DNA of 47,631 nucleotides from Flavobacteriales bacterium. GTDB taxonomy: Bacteria > Bacteroidota > Bacteroidia > Flavobacteriales_F > PHOS-HE28. The position numbers were made by a program, and so were the translations under genes. Positions 1 through 11,200 of this stretch are shown in pieces; position 1 is the first letter of the stretch; each line of letters starts with the position of its first letter. A model generated the notes under the pieces. That model had not been told where the DNA came from. It saw only the letters and a list, made by a program, of their open reading frames with translations, and made no database searches. Where the stretch lies: the NCBI GenBank assembly GCA_016788205.1, contig JAEUTA010000028.1:1-47631 (forward strand), in the 5' to 3' direction.

Positions 1-300
1 TGGGACCTCAACCCCGCGCAATTCCCCATGCGCTACGCCGCCGTCTACAGCTTCTTCCTGGAGAGCTACGACGATGCCGCCGCGCGCCTCAAAGCCTTCG
101 TGGAACGCGCCGCCCGCGCCACGCTCACCAGCGACGTCTTCGACGATGCCGCGACCGGTCAGGGCCTGCTCAACTACTTCCTGCGCGGCCTCAACTGCGG
201 CGCCATCAGCGAGCAGGAAGCGCTGGCCACCGGCCTCACGCTGGCGGAGATCCGCACACGCTCGTTCTTGAAGATCCTCGAAGGGCGCAGGAAGAAGTAG
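1..300 (+). CDS. C-terminal fragment of an unrecognised protein
   Basis: The frame is open from base 1 and ends at the TAG at 298-300, giving the last 99 residues of a protein whose start lies outside the window. An internal ATG at 28 is in frame but is unlikely to be the start, because coding-like sequence continues upstream of it. The fragment is alanine- and leucine-rich, appears helical and soluble, and ends in a basic tail (EGRRKK). I see no signal peptide, membrane segment or sorting domain. I do not recognise the family. It points away from the minus-strand genes that follow, so it belongs to a different transcription unit. Confidence 0.6.
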   Translation, partial: WDLNPAQFPMRYAAVYSFFLESYDDAAARLKAFVERAARATLTSDVFDDAATGQGLLNYFLRGLNCGAISEQEALATGLTLAEIRTRSFLKILEGRRKK

Positions 301-450
301 GTCGTTTGGGCGTGCCCCTCGCAAAGCCTCGGGTCGGGCTATCCGCTACAAGTCCTCGCCGAAGACGGCTCCGGGCTTTCCGCTTCTATCCCTCACGCGA
401 AATGCGACCTGACTTCAGGCGGTGCGACGCTCTAGGGAGCAGACTAGCGC

Positions 451-1434
451 TCAGTTTGTCTTTGCAAACCGAACCACCGTACCTGATCGGGGACTTGTGA
501 GTTGCAAATGGTAAACCGCAGGAGCGAATCGGGACAAGTCAACCGTGAAAGATGTCGACGAAGGCACGCGTCCACTCTTCATCTCTTTTCCAAGTGCATC
601 TGTTAAGGTCCAGTATGTGTATGGGTGATCCGTGGAGAAACGCACGACCAAGTTGTTTTCCAGCAGGGTTAGGATTGGTGTCACTGCGCCTCGTTCAGAC
701 AAAAAGGTGTTCGGTTGAACACATCCTACATTTTCCGTTGGAAGTGCTTTACGGCATGCTGCACCCGGAACCCCTCCACCTGTGAAGGGTACTACACACG
801 TTGACATGAATGAGCCGTCGATGGGGGAGTAGCAAGTCATGGTGTTGGCGTAAAACCCGATCAGGCTGCTGCGATCATCAGAGAGTCTGGCAGAGACTAA
901 CGACTCTGTTCCTGGAAAGCCGGGGATAGGAGGGCTCAGAGGTGCTGAACTAAATACGGCTGTTTGATCTGCCGAAAGGACTATGCGGATTATTCCATTG
1001 CCAGTGGACATGTAGAGATCGTCTCCGAACCAAGCCAAATCACCGAGAGAGGAATAGCCAATGGGGCCAACGACCCACGTGGATGCATCGATCGTGCTTA
1101 TGCCATACAACGTACCGGATTGGTCGGCGAAGAGCACTGAATCGTTTAGCGCAACCAAGGAAATACTCTGTATCGACGACTGTCCAACATACTCTAACGA
1201 GGCGCTCACAGTGTCAATACGATAGATGCCTCCGCTAGAGATTCCATAGACGGTTCCGTTCGGTGTGATGGCAATATCACCGAAAGCTAAGCCCATGTCT
1301 CCGATGAATTCAGCGCTGCAGTCGATCGGGTTCACGACAAGAAAGCTGGTCTGGTCGGTTACGTAGACACGATCTTGGGCATCGGCAAGCAGGCCTAACG
1401 CCAAGAGTAGCGACAGATGTAGGGACCGTAGCAT
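451..1434 (-). CDS. Secreted beta-propeller-like protein with T9SS type A sorting domain
   Basis: A 327-residue protein. It starts with a clear signal peptide (MLRSLHLSLLLALGLLADAQ, probable cleavage after ADA). The body (about residues 22-235) has short repeated strands such as YVTDQTSFLVV, VYGISSGGIYRID and LYGISTIDAS, which suggest a beta-propeller like those reporting running values along a structure. The last ~75 residues (TYWTLTDALGKEMKSG and then FAPAVYHLQL) fit the T9SS type A C-terminal sorting domain, so the inferred route is Sec export, then T9SS transfer to the surface or medium. The ATG at 1432-1434 is the only start that gives a proper signal peptide. It lies 36 bp downstream of xdhB on the same strand, so read-through is possible. 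GC content is visibly lower than in neighbours. The specific function is unknown. Confidence 0.75.
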   Translation of the reverse strand: MLRSLHLSLLLALGLLADAQDRVYVTDQTSFLVVNPIDCSAEFIGDMGLAFGDIAITPNGTVYGISSGGIYRIDTVSASLEYVGQSSIQSISLVALNDSVLFADQSGTLYGISTIDASTWVVGPIGYSSLGDLAWFGDDLYMSTGNGIIRIVLSADQTAVFSSAPLSPPIPGFPGTESLVSARLSDDRSSLIGFYANTMTCYSPIDGSFMSTCVVPFTGGGVPGAACRKALPTENVGCVQPNTFLSERGAVTPILTLLENNLVVRFSTDHPYTYWTLTDALGKEMKSGRVPSSTSFTVDLSRFAPAVYHLQLTSPRSGTVVRFAKTN

Positions 1435-1470
1435 CTTGTGTTGAAGTTAAGTTACACGCTGGCAGGCCAG

Positions 1471-3723
1471 CTATTTGCCATAGAGACTCATCAACACCTT
1501 CTCCGGCGTGTACGGCGCATCGAAGACCATCCGCGCATCCGGCCGGAAGGCCTTGATCGCGTTCTGGATCGCGAAGTACACCCCGATGCCGTACATCAAC
1601 GGCGGTTCGCCCACGGCCTTGCTGCGGCGGATGGCCAGTGGATGCCCATCGGTCGGTAGCGCCTCGATCGTGATCTCCTTCGGTACGCTGTGGATGTCGG
1701 GCACCTTGTAGGTGCTCAGCGCGTTGCTCAGCAATTTGCCCTTGTCGTTGTAGACGATCTCCTCCATCGTCATCCAGCCCAGGCCCTGCACCAGCCCGCC
1801 TTCGATCTGGCCGATGTCCACCGCGTCGTTCATGCGCTTGCCGAAATCGTGCACCAGCTTCACCGCGTCGATCACGTAGGTGCCACGGATACAGTCCACC
1901 GTGACCATCACAGCCGCAGTGCCATAGACGTGGTAGGCGAAGGGATGGCCTTTCTCCTTCGTCTTGTCGAAGTGGATCTCCGGCGTGGCGTAGTGGCCGC
2001 TCTCGCTCAGGTTCACGCGGTCCCAGTGCGCGGCGTGGATGAGCTTCTTCCAGTCGAGGTCGGTGGGCTGCCCGTTGTTCAGCACTTGCTCGTTCACGAT
2101 GGTGATCGCCTCGGGTGTGCTCTTCAACATCCGTGACGCCTTCTCCTTCAACCGGGAGAGGATCGCGTTGCAGCCGTTCTCCAGCGCCTTGCCGTTCAGG
2201 TCGGCCGTGGCGCTGGCTGCGCTGGGGCTGGTGTTCGCCACACGCGTGGTGTTCGTGCTCTCGATCTTCACCCGCGACGCGTCGATGGAGAACACGGCCG
2301 CAGCCACCTGCACCATCTTGGTGTTGAGGCCCTGGCCCATCTCCACGCCGCCGGTGCTCACGCCCACGCTGCCGTCCTGGTACACATGCACCAAGGCCCG
2401 CGCATGGTTCATCGGTGTGTTCGTGAACGAGATGCCGAAGCAGATCGGCATCATCGCCATGCCTTTCTTGTGCGTTGCGTTCTTCGCATTGAAGGCATCG
2501 ACATCGGCCTGCAGTTGATCGAGGTCGAACTTCCGATCGGTCAGGTCCCAGCAGGCTTCGGCGTTCACATGATCCGCGATCTGGCCGTAGCTGAACTCAC
2601 TGCCTTCCTGCATCAGGTTGCGGCGCTGGAGTTCACGTGCACTCATGCCGAGCTTGTCCGCTGCATGCGCGATGGCGCTCTCGATCACGAACATGCCTTG
2701 CGGACCACCGAACCCACGGAACGCAGTGTTCGGCGGGAGGTGCGTGCGGCAGCAATAGGCCGTCACGTTCACGTTCGGGATGGCGTAGCTGTTCGTCGCG
2801 TGGAAGAGCGTGCGCTCCATCACGGCCGGCGATAGGTCAGCGGCCGCGCCGGCATTCTGGTGGAAGGTTGCCTCATACGCCACGATCTTCAGGTCCTTGT
2901 CGAAGCCGATCTTGTAGTCGCTGCTGTACGGGTGGCGTTTGCCGGTCATGCGCATGTCGTCCATGCGGTGCATGCTCAGCTTAACCGGTTTCTTCATCAC
3001 GAAGGCCGCCAGCGCGACCAGCGCCGCCCAAGCGGAGGCTTGGTCCTCCTTACCACCGAAGCCGCCCCCCAGGCGCGTCACATCCACTTCAATGCGGTGC
3101 ATGGGGATGCCCAACACACGCGAAATGGTACGCTGCACCGCCGTCGGTCCCTGCGTGCTCGAAGCGATGCGGATGCTGTCGTGTTCGGTGGGGTAGGCAT
3201 AGGCGCCCTGCGTCTCGATGTACAGGTGTTCCTGACCGTTGTTGTCCGCGCGGCCCTCGAAGACATGCGCGCAGTTGGTCCAAGCATTCGCAGTATCACC
3301 CAGTTTGAAACTGCGCGGCGGAATGATCAGTTCACCCTTCGCACGCGCCTCCCGCGGGTCGGTGATCACCGGCAACTCTTCCAGCTCGATGGTGATCAGC
3401 TTGCGCGCCTGCACCGCAGCATCCTCACTGGTGGCCAGGATCAGCGCGACGGGCATGCCCCAGAAATGGATCTCATGCTCGGCAAACAACGGTTCATCAG
3501 GAATGATCCCGCCGATCTGGTTCTCGCCGGTCACATCCTGATAAGTGAGGATGCGCACAACGCCCGGATGAGCTGCCGCCTTTGACACATCCAGCTTCTT
3601 GATGTGCGCGTGCGCCGAGGGTGCATCGTAGGGCAGGGCATAGAGCGTCCCTTGTTGCACCGGGATGTCGTCCAGGTAAATGGAACGACCGGTGACGTGG
3701 CTCGCGCTGTCGATGTTCTTCAT
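1471..3723 (-). CDS. xdhB: Xanthine dehydrogenase, molybdopterin-binding large subunit
   Basis: A 750-residue large subunit of a xanthine dehydrogenase-type molybdenum hydroxylase, which hydroxylates hypoxanthine and xanthine to urate in purine breakdown. The N-terminus (SASHVTGRSIYLDDIP) is the family's usual opening. Active-site signatures are intact: GGGFGGKE with Glu226, MERTLFH with Arg304, FRGFGGPQG around residues 336-342 (its Phe338 aligns with the substrate-stacking Phe914), and GEPPLMYGIG with catalytic Glu706. By motif these align with bovine Glu802, Arg880 and Glu1261. The start ATG overlaps the xdhA stop codon by four bases (ATGA), so the two are translationally coupled. No xdhC-type cofactor-insertion gene is visible nearby. 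A related purine or aldehyde hydroxylase cannot be excluded, but the paired Glu/Arg pattern favours purines. Confidence 0.88.
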   Translation of the reverse strand: MKNIDSASHVTGRSIYLDDIPVQQGTLYALPYDAPSAHAHIKKLDVSKAAAHPGVVRILTYQDVTGENQIGGIIPDEPLFAEHEIHFWGMPVALILATSEDAAVQARKLITIELEELPVITDPREARAKGELIIPPRSFKLGDTANAWTNCAHVFEGRADNNGQEHLYIETQGAYAYPTEHDSIRIASSTQGPTAVQRTISRVLGIPMHRIEVDVTRLGGGFGGKEDQASAWAALVALAAFVMKKPVKLSMHRMDDMRMTGKRHPYSSDYKIGFDKDLKIVAYEATFHQNAGAAADLSPAVMERTLFHATNSYAIPNVNVTAYCCRTHLPPNTAFRGFGGPQGMFVIESAIAHAADKLGMSARELQRRNLMQEGSEFSYGQIADHVNAEACWDLTDRKFDLDQLQADVDAFNAKNATHKKGMAMMPICFGISFTNTPMNHARALVHVYQDGSVGVSTGGVEMGQGLNTKMVQVAAAVFSIDASRVKIESTNTTRVANTSPSAASATADLNGKALENGCNAILSRLKEKASRMLKSTPEAITIVNEQVLNNGQPTDLDWKKLIHAAHWDRVNLSESGHYATPEIHFDKTKEKGHPFAYHVYGTAAVMVTVDCIRGTYVIDAVKLVHDFGKRMNDAVDIGQIEGGLVQGLGWMTMEEIVYNDKGKLLSNALSTYKVPDIHSVPKEITIEALPTDGHPLAIRRSKAVGEPPLMYGIGVYFAIQNAIKAFRPDARMVFDAPYTPEKVLMSLYGK

Positions 3724-5150
3724 GCCACTAGTTCCTTCAAGGTGAAACGCTCGGGGAACAACTGCATGAAGTGCGCGAAGAACAACTGGCGCAGCAGTAA
3801 TCTTTTGTAGTCGGCCGTTCCGCGGGCATCGCTGATCGGGGCGATCTCATCGTTCATCACTCCGATGGCTTCGCGGATGGTCTTCTGGTCGACGGACTTG
3901 CCGGTCAGAAAGGCTACAGTATTGCTCAAGTATTTCGGCGTCGGTGCTACACCTCCTGCGCTCACATGCGCCTCGCGGATCGTGTGTCCATCCATCTCCA
4001 GACGGATCGCGGTGTTCACGCTGGCGATGTCCAAGTGCGTCCGTTTGCTCACTTTCTCGAAGTGGAAGCGCGTGTTGGCATCGGGCAATACGAATCTCAC
4101 GGCCGTTACTTCTTCCTCCGGCCGCTTGTCGATTTGCTTGTAGCCAAGGAAGAAGTCCTTCAACATCGGGCTACGCATGCGGCCACCCTTGCCCAGGAGG
4201 TCGACCTTGGCGTTCAACGCGAGCAGCATTGCGCTCAAGTCACCAATGGGTGAAGCGTTCACCAGGTTCCCGGCCACGGTGCCCATGTTGCGGATGGGTG
4301 TGGAGCTGACCAGCAAGAGGTGCTTCTCCAAACCGGGCAGGCGCTTCATCAGGTCCTGCGATGCCAGCAAGTCGCTGGCTACAACACCGGCACCGATAGA
4401 GCAGATCGCCACGCCGTTGTGATCGCGTGCCAACGTGATGTTCTTGATGCCCTTCTCATCGAACAGATTGTGGATGCGCGCGTGATGCATGCTGTCGTGC
4501 TTTTGCACGTACAGGTCCGTGCCGCCACCCAGCGCGATCGTTCCATCGGGAACAGGTCCTGGTTTCCGGGAGGTCTGCTCGATCCCCTTCAATCGTTCCG
4601 CGATGCCGGCGAAGTAGGGTGGAACGAAGCTGTTCCCCACCGACCATTTCACCGGATCCGCGACATCCTTCTTCGCGAGGTGGCCAGCAACGATCGCCGC
4701 CGCCCGCTCGATCGACTTGTATCCCGTACACCGACAGATGTTCCCGTCGATGGCGCGCACTGCGAGTTCGTCGGTCACCCTTTCGTGCGAAAGACAACAA
4801 CCGCTCAAGCTCACTACGAAGCCAGGTGTACAGAAACCGCACTGCGTGCCGCTTTCGTCCACCATGGCTTGTTGCACCGGTGAAAGTCGCTCCATGTTCA
4901 GGCCCTCCACGGTGACGATGTGCTTGCCCTTCACGTTCGCAAGTGCGAGCAGGCAGGATGTCATCGATCGGTATTCTACTTGATCGTTCTTCAACTCGCC
5001 GACAAGCACCGTACAAGCCCCACAATCGCCTTCGCGACAGCCGATCTTGGTGCCTTTCAGTTGTTCGTGATAGCGTAAGATGTCGAGCATCACCGTGCCT
5101 TCGGGCGCAGTGCTTTCAACGAGCGTATCGTTCAGGATGAATCTGATCAT
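3720..5150 (-). CDS. xdhA: Xanthine dehydrogenase, 2Fe-2S/FAD small subunit
   Basis: A 476-residue electron-transfer subunit that passes electrons from the molybdenum centre in XdhB through two 2Fe-2S clusters to FAD and NAD+. The plant-type ferredoxin domain has Cys38, Cys43, Cys46 and Cys66. The second cluster domain has Cys104, Cys107, Cys139 and Cys141 (QCGFCTPG and ICRCTGY). The FAD-binding domain follows from about residue 195 (IALGGGTDLYV, then TPIRNMGTVAGNLVNASPIG). The C-terminal flavoprotein domain ends near residue 470. Size and domain order match bacterial XdhA rather than the fused eukaryotic enzyme. The gene starts 52 bp after the stop of the giant surface protein upstream, with no convincing terminator between, so partial co-transcription is possible. 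Confidence 0.9.
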   Translation of the reverse strand: MIRFILNDTLVESTAPEGTVMLDILRYHEQLKGTKIGCREGDCGACTVLVGELKNDQVEYRSMTSCLLALANVKGKHIVTVEGLNMERLSPVQQAMVDESGTQCGFCTPGFVVSLSGCCLSHERVTDELAVRAIDGNICRCTGYKSIERAAAIVAGHLAKKDVADPVKWSVGNSFVPPYFAGIAERLKGIEQTSRKPGPVPDGTIALGGGTDLYVQKHDSMHHARIHNLFDEKGIKNITLARDHNGVAICSIGAGVVASDLLASQDLMKRLPGLEKHLLLVSSTPIRNMGTVAGNLVNASPIGDLSAMLLALNAKVDLLGKGGRMRSPMLKDFFLGYKQIDKRPEEEVTAVRFVLPDANTRFHFEKVSKRTHLDIASVNTAIRLEMDGHTIREAHVSAGGVAPTPKYLSNTVAFLTGKSVDQKTIREAIGVMNDEIAPISDARGTADYKRLLLRQLFFAHFMQLFPERFTLKELVA

Positions 5151-5202
5151 GCGGTCGGAACGCCCTTCACTTCAGGGCAGCTTGCAAGGTACCGCGCCGA
5201 TG

Positions 5203-8200
5203 CTATTGCACGATGGTGACGTGCCCCACACGTTCGATGGGTTCTCCGGAAAGGGCGTCCTTACACGTGAGCTTCCACACATACACGTCCACTTGCGATC
5301 GAACGCCGCTGTAGCCACCATCCCATGGTTTACCGGGTAGGTCCGTGCCGAAGATCCGTTCGCCCCAGCGGTTGAAGACCATGAACTGATAGTCCTTCAC
5401 TTGTGGCAGGTTGAAGACGGGCAGGAATTCGTCATTATGTCCATCGCCGTTCGGGGAGAAGGCGTTCGGCACATGCACCAGCAATACATCGTAGATGGGC
5501 AGTGGCAGACAAACCTGGTGGGGGCAACCGTTGGCATCACGAGCGGTCAGGCACACTTCGTAAATGTCCGCTTGCCCGTCCGGGAAGACGAACGCGGGGT
5601 TCTCTTCGGTGCTTGTTCCCGCGTTGCCGAAGTTCCATGCGAAGGATACCGCGTTGACCGATGAGGTATTGACGAAATGCACCGCCGGGTCGGAGATGAG
5701 GATGGTGTCCGGGGAGAACGTGAATCCGGCTACTACAGGTGGCGGAGACAAGACGATGGCCGTTCCGGAAGCGGTGCAACCATCTGCGTCACCCATGATG
5801 AAATGATGTTCACCTGCGCAAAGCCCACTGAAGATGGGCGAGGTCTGTGAGCTTCCTTGTATGATGAACCATACTCCTTCGGGATTCACGACGGTGATGG
5901 TGCCATCGCAGCTGCCTGGGCATGTTTCCGGTGTGGCGATAAGGTCATCGATCAATAACGGAACGGGCTCTTCGATGATGAACGGGACGTTCATGTTGCA
6001 GCCGTTGGTGTCCGCGACAATGACGGTGTACGCGCCTGCACAAAGTCCAATGGCATTCGGCACATTGCCCGCCACACCATCGCTCCAGATGTAGAAGTAG
6101 TCACCGATGTTCCCACCAGTGGCGCTCACGGATGCGGTCCCGTCGCAGCTGCCGTTGCATATCGCATCGGTCGTCGTTGCCACTGCTTCTACGGGCTTGG
6201 TGAAGAGTATGGACACCTCATCCGCGCTGGCGCAACCCGCTGTGCTGATGGTGCTCCAGACGAAGGTGTACCAGCCACCACCCTGAACGCTTACTTCGGT
6301 TTCGGCGGCCTGGATGTCCCCGAATACGGCACCAGCGGGTCCGCTCCAAGTCCCACTTGCCCAACTGCCCGTTGCACTCAGCATGTATTTCAGCCCGCAC
6401 GTGATGGCATCCGGGCCCGCGTTCGGCGCTGGAACGGCGTAGATGGTGACCGTGGAGGACGTTTGATCATCGGGACAAAGGGAACCAGCGACGGTGTAGG
6501 TGTACGGGCCAGGTTCATCCGCCGCAGGGTCGAACGTACCATCGTTGCTGGATCCATCCGGTGCCGTCCAAGTGCCATTCGTATCGGGTGTTCCGCCGAG
6601 CAGACCGAACAGGTCCACGAGCGGTGCTTCAGGACATACCGTGGTGCCGCCGTCCTCACCTGCATCGGGAAGTTCTTCAACGGCAACGATCACATCTGCG
6701 GAGACGTTCGGACATGGCGCGATGCCGACCACGGTGTAGCTGTACGTTCCGGCTTCGCTTGAACCGGGTACGAACATCGCGTTCGTCAACCCGCTCGGGC
6801 CTGACCACGTGCCTCCTGCATCCGGCTCTCCGTTCAACGTGGCGAAGAGGTCGATAGCTCCGCCGTCCGCGCAGCTCGCCGTGGTGGCATCCTCTCCGGC
6901 ATCGGATGCTTGTACGATGGTGACAACAACCAGGGACGTGTCGTTCACGCACGGTGGCGGGACCGTGAGCAGATAGGTCAAGGTGCCAGCGTATTGGGCG
7001 GATGGATCGAACTGGTCACCGACCACTTGACCACTCGCATCGAGCCAGGTGCCTCCGGGGTCCGGTGTTCCACCAAGCAGTTCGAAGAGCGCGATCGGCG
7101 CGTTGCTGGAACAAAGGGTGATCGCTCCATTTTCACCGGCATCCGGGTCGCTCAGTTGTGTGATCGTGACCGTTGCTGATGCATTGGGGCACGGTGCGGT
7201 GCCGGTCACTTGATACGTGTAGTCGCCAGGTGCGGTAGTTCCTGGAGTGAAGATGCCGGTGAAGGTGGATGCATCCGGCGATATCCAAGTGCCACCGGCA
7301 TCCGCACCACCAAGGCTCGGGAACACATCCACTGGATCGCCAGTGATGCAGAGATTGAGGATGGCATCCTGACCAGCGTTGGGATCCTGGGTGATACTGA
7401 CCTGCACATGTGCCGCATCGTTCGGGCATGGTGTCGTGCCGGGCACGGTGTACGTGTATGTACCTCCGAAAGCAGCACTAGGATCAAAGGTCCCGCTGAA
7501 TGCGCTATTGTTGAACGTCCAGCTTCCGCCTGCATCCGGCTGGCCTTGGAGACTTCCGAAAAGATCCACTGATCCACCCGTTGCGCAAACGATCAACACT
7601 CCATCATCACCCGCATCCGCCGGTTGAACAACGTGGACAGTGACCGTAGAACTCACATTGTTGCACGGCGCAGGAGCCTCGATCGTGTAGGTGTACACGC
7701 CTGGCAAGGAGGTGGCTGGATCGAACGTTCCGCTGAACGCCGTTCCATCCGGTGCGCTCCAGGTGCCGCCGATATCAGGCGTTCCGCCAAGGCTGCTGAA
7801 CAATTCGGATGGTGCGTCGATGCTGCACAGTGTCAGCGCGCCATCAAGCCCTGGATCCGGATCCGTCACCACGTTCACGACCACCGTTGCGGCATCCGCC
7901 GGACATGGCGAAACGCCAGCTACCGTGTACGTGTATGCGCCGGGAGTATCAGAAGCTGGTGCGAAATCTCCCGTGAATGCAGTTCCGCTGGAATGGGCCC
8001 ATGTGCCACCTACATCCGGAGAACCACCAAGGACAGGGAAGAGCGGAACGTCGTTGCTGGTGATGCAGAGCGTGATGGCGCCATCATCACCAGCGTTCGG
8101 TGGTGCGGTCACAGCGACTGTGACCGTTGTGCTCGCGCTGGTGCAGGGCGGAGGAACCGTCAAGGTGTACGTGTAAACGCCAGGAACATCAACGGCGGGG

Positions 8201-11200
8201 TCGAACAGGCCACCAACAACTGCGCTGGGGCCGCTCCACGTTCCACCAGCATCCGGCGTGCCTTCGATCCAAGTGAACATATCCACGGCCTCATCCGTGG
8301 CGCAGAGCGTGATGGATCCCGGACCACCCGGATCAGGGTTGTCTACCACATTCACTTCGACCTGCGCGGAAGTTGCCGGACACGGGCTGATGCCAGCCAC
8401 CGTATAGGTGTAGATGCCCATGCTCATCGTTGCCGGGTTGAACAGGCCGCCGCTAACGGGGCTGGGACCGCTCCATGTTCCACCTGCATCCGGTGTGCTG
8501 GTCAATCCGGTAACGAGTGCTTGGGCAACGCTCGTTGCGCACAAGGTGAGACCTCCATCCGAACCGGCATTGGGCGGCTCGGCCACAGTGACCGTTACCG
8601 TACTGCTCGCGTTCACGCAGGGCGGCGGAACCGATATCGTGTAGGTGTAGATACCTCCAGGCATCGTTGCCGGATCGAACTGTCCGCCGCTGATGCTACT
8701 GGGCCCGCTCCACGATCCACCAGCATCGGGTGCTCCGCCGAGTAGAGCGAAGAGGTCGACAGCATCATCCGTGGAGCATAATGCGACACTCCCTGGCGTT
8801 CCTGCATTCGGAGCGTCCACCACATCCACCATGACCGATGCGCCTGCCGCTGGACAGGGCGCCTGACCGTTCACGGTGTAGGTGTACGTGCCGACGCTCA
8901 TCTCGGAAGGATCGAATGAACCTCCGTTGACCGTGCTCGGTCCGCTCCATGTTCCACCCGTGTCCGGAGTGCCTGCAAGCGCAGTGATCAATTCAGCAAC
9001 GGGGCTGCTGATGCATAGGGTCAGCGACCCGTCCGCACCAGCGTTCGGAGGTTGAACAACGGTAACCGTGACCGTGTTGCTGGCGTTGACGCAGGGTGGC
9101 GGAACGGAAATGGTGTACGTGTAGATGCCGGCGTTCATCGTTGCCGGGTCGAACGAACCACCGATCACCGCACTAGGCCCGCTCCATGCGCCCCCTGCAT
9201 CAGGTGTGCCGTTCAATTCAGCGAACAGATCGAACGCGGCGTTCGAAGCGCACACGCTGATGGTTCCCGGAGTTCCGGCATCCGGCGCGGCGACCACGTT
9301 AACATCCACGGTGGACATGTCCGAAGGGCACGGCGCGGTTCCGGCGACAGTATAGTTGTAAGTGCCGTTCGCCATGGATGCAGGGTTGAACATTCCGCCC
9401 ACCACCGGGCTCGGTCCACTCCATGCTCCGCTACCATCCGGATCGCCTCCCAGCTGTGGGAATAGCGCGGCGGGTGCGCTGCTGATACACAGTGTGAGCG
9501 AGCCATCGATGCCTGCGTCCGGCGGTTGCACCAAGGTCACCGTCACCGTTGAATTCACACTTACGCAAGGAGCAGGAACGTCGATGGTGTAGGTGTAGAC
9601 GCCTGCGGTCATCGTTGATGGGATGAACTGACCGTTATCGATGGGGGCGGGGCCGCTCCAAGTGCCACCAGCGTCCGGGGTTCCGCCGAGTGCATCAAAG
9701 AGATCCATTGTCGCTGCCGATGTGCACGCTGTGATAGCTCCTGGAGTTCCAGCATCCGGGTTGGTCACCACGCTCACCGCTACAGTGGCCGTAGCGGATA
9801 TACAGGGTAATGCGCCTTGCACCATGTACGTGTACTCACCCACGTTCATCGTGGCCGGATCGAACATATTGGCGATCACCGGGCTCGGCCCATCCCAGGT
9901 CCCTCCAAGGTTCGGTGTTCCTCCCAACGCATCAAAAAGTGAAAGAGCCGGGCTTGTCGCGCACAAAGCGAGGGCAGCATCGTCGCCCGCGTCAGGTGGC
10001 GTGTTGATCATCACTGTGACCGTCGCGCTCTCGTCCGGGCACGGCGCTGTTCCGGCCACGGTGTAGGTGTAGACACCGGCGCTCATCGTTGCAGGGTCTA
10101 TCAGGCCGCCAACCACAGCGCTGGGTCCGGTCCATGTTCCGCCAGCGTCCGGTGTTCCACCGAGCTGTGCGAAGAGCGAAGCGGGTGCGTCCGAAGAGCA
10201 GAGCGTGATGGCTCCGTTGGTTCCTGGTTCCGGCGGTGTGTTGATGGTCACGGTTACCGTGGCGTTCTCGTCCGGGCACGGCGCTGTTCCAGCCACGGTG
10301 TAGGTGTAGATGCCGGCGCTCATCGTAGCCGGGTCTATCAGGCCGCCAACCACGGCGCTGGGTCCGGTCCATGTTCCGCCAGCGTCCGGTGTTCCACCGA
10401 GTTGTGCGAAGAGCGAAGCGGGTGCGTCCGAAGAGCAGAGCGTGATGGCTCCGTTGGTTCCTGGTTCCGGCGGCGTGTTGATGGTCACCGTGACCGTGGC
10501 GTTCTGGTCGGGGCACGGCGCTGTTCCAGCCACGGTGTAGGTGTAGATGCCGGCGCTCATCGTCGCTGGGTCTATCAGGCCGCCAACCACAGCGCTGGGT
10601 CCGGTCCATGTTCCACCAGCGTCCGGTGTTCCACCGAGTTGTGCGAAGAGCGATGCGGGTGCATCCGAGGAGCAGAGCGTGATGGCTCCGTTGGTTCCTG
10701 GTTCCGGCGGTGTGTTGATGGTCACGGTGACCGTCGCGCTTTCGTCCGGGCACGGTGCTGTTCCGGCCACGGTGTAGGTGTAGACACCGGCGCTCATCGT
10801 CGCCGGGTCTATCATGCCGCCAACCACAGCGCTGGGTCCGGTCCATGTTCCGCCAGCGTCCGGTGTTCCACCGAGCTGTGCGAAGAGCGATGCGGGTGCA
10901 TCCGAGGAGCAGAGCAACATCACCGCGTCGGTTCCTGCATCGACCGGAATGCTCACGGAAACCGTGATGACAGCTGATGCGCTCGGGCATGGAGCTGTTC
11001 CATTCACCGTATATGTATATGCGCTTGGTGGATCTACGGCTGGGTCGAAGGTGCCGTTGAATGATCCGCTTGGTCCCGACCAGCTCCCTCCGCTAACAGC
11101 ACTTCCGCCCAATGAACTGAACAACGCTTGCGGTGCATCGGAGCTACAGAGTGCGATCGCACCGTTGACTCCTGCGTCGACGAGGCTGTTGACCACCACG

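Noticed and set aside
1458..1471. Small hairpin GCTGG-CAGG-CCAGC after xdhB
   Set aside because: A five-base stem overlapping the stop codon, without a T tract; not a convincing terminator.
5161..5180. Terminator between the giant adhesin and xdhA
   Set aside because: The only inverted repeat is five base pairs (GCCCT/AGGGC) with no T run; it is too weak to call.
7624..8745. Plus-strand open frame inside the giant adhesin
   Set aside because: It is an antisense shadow of the repeat array; its own repeats simply follow the 237-bp period of the real gene.
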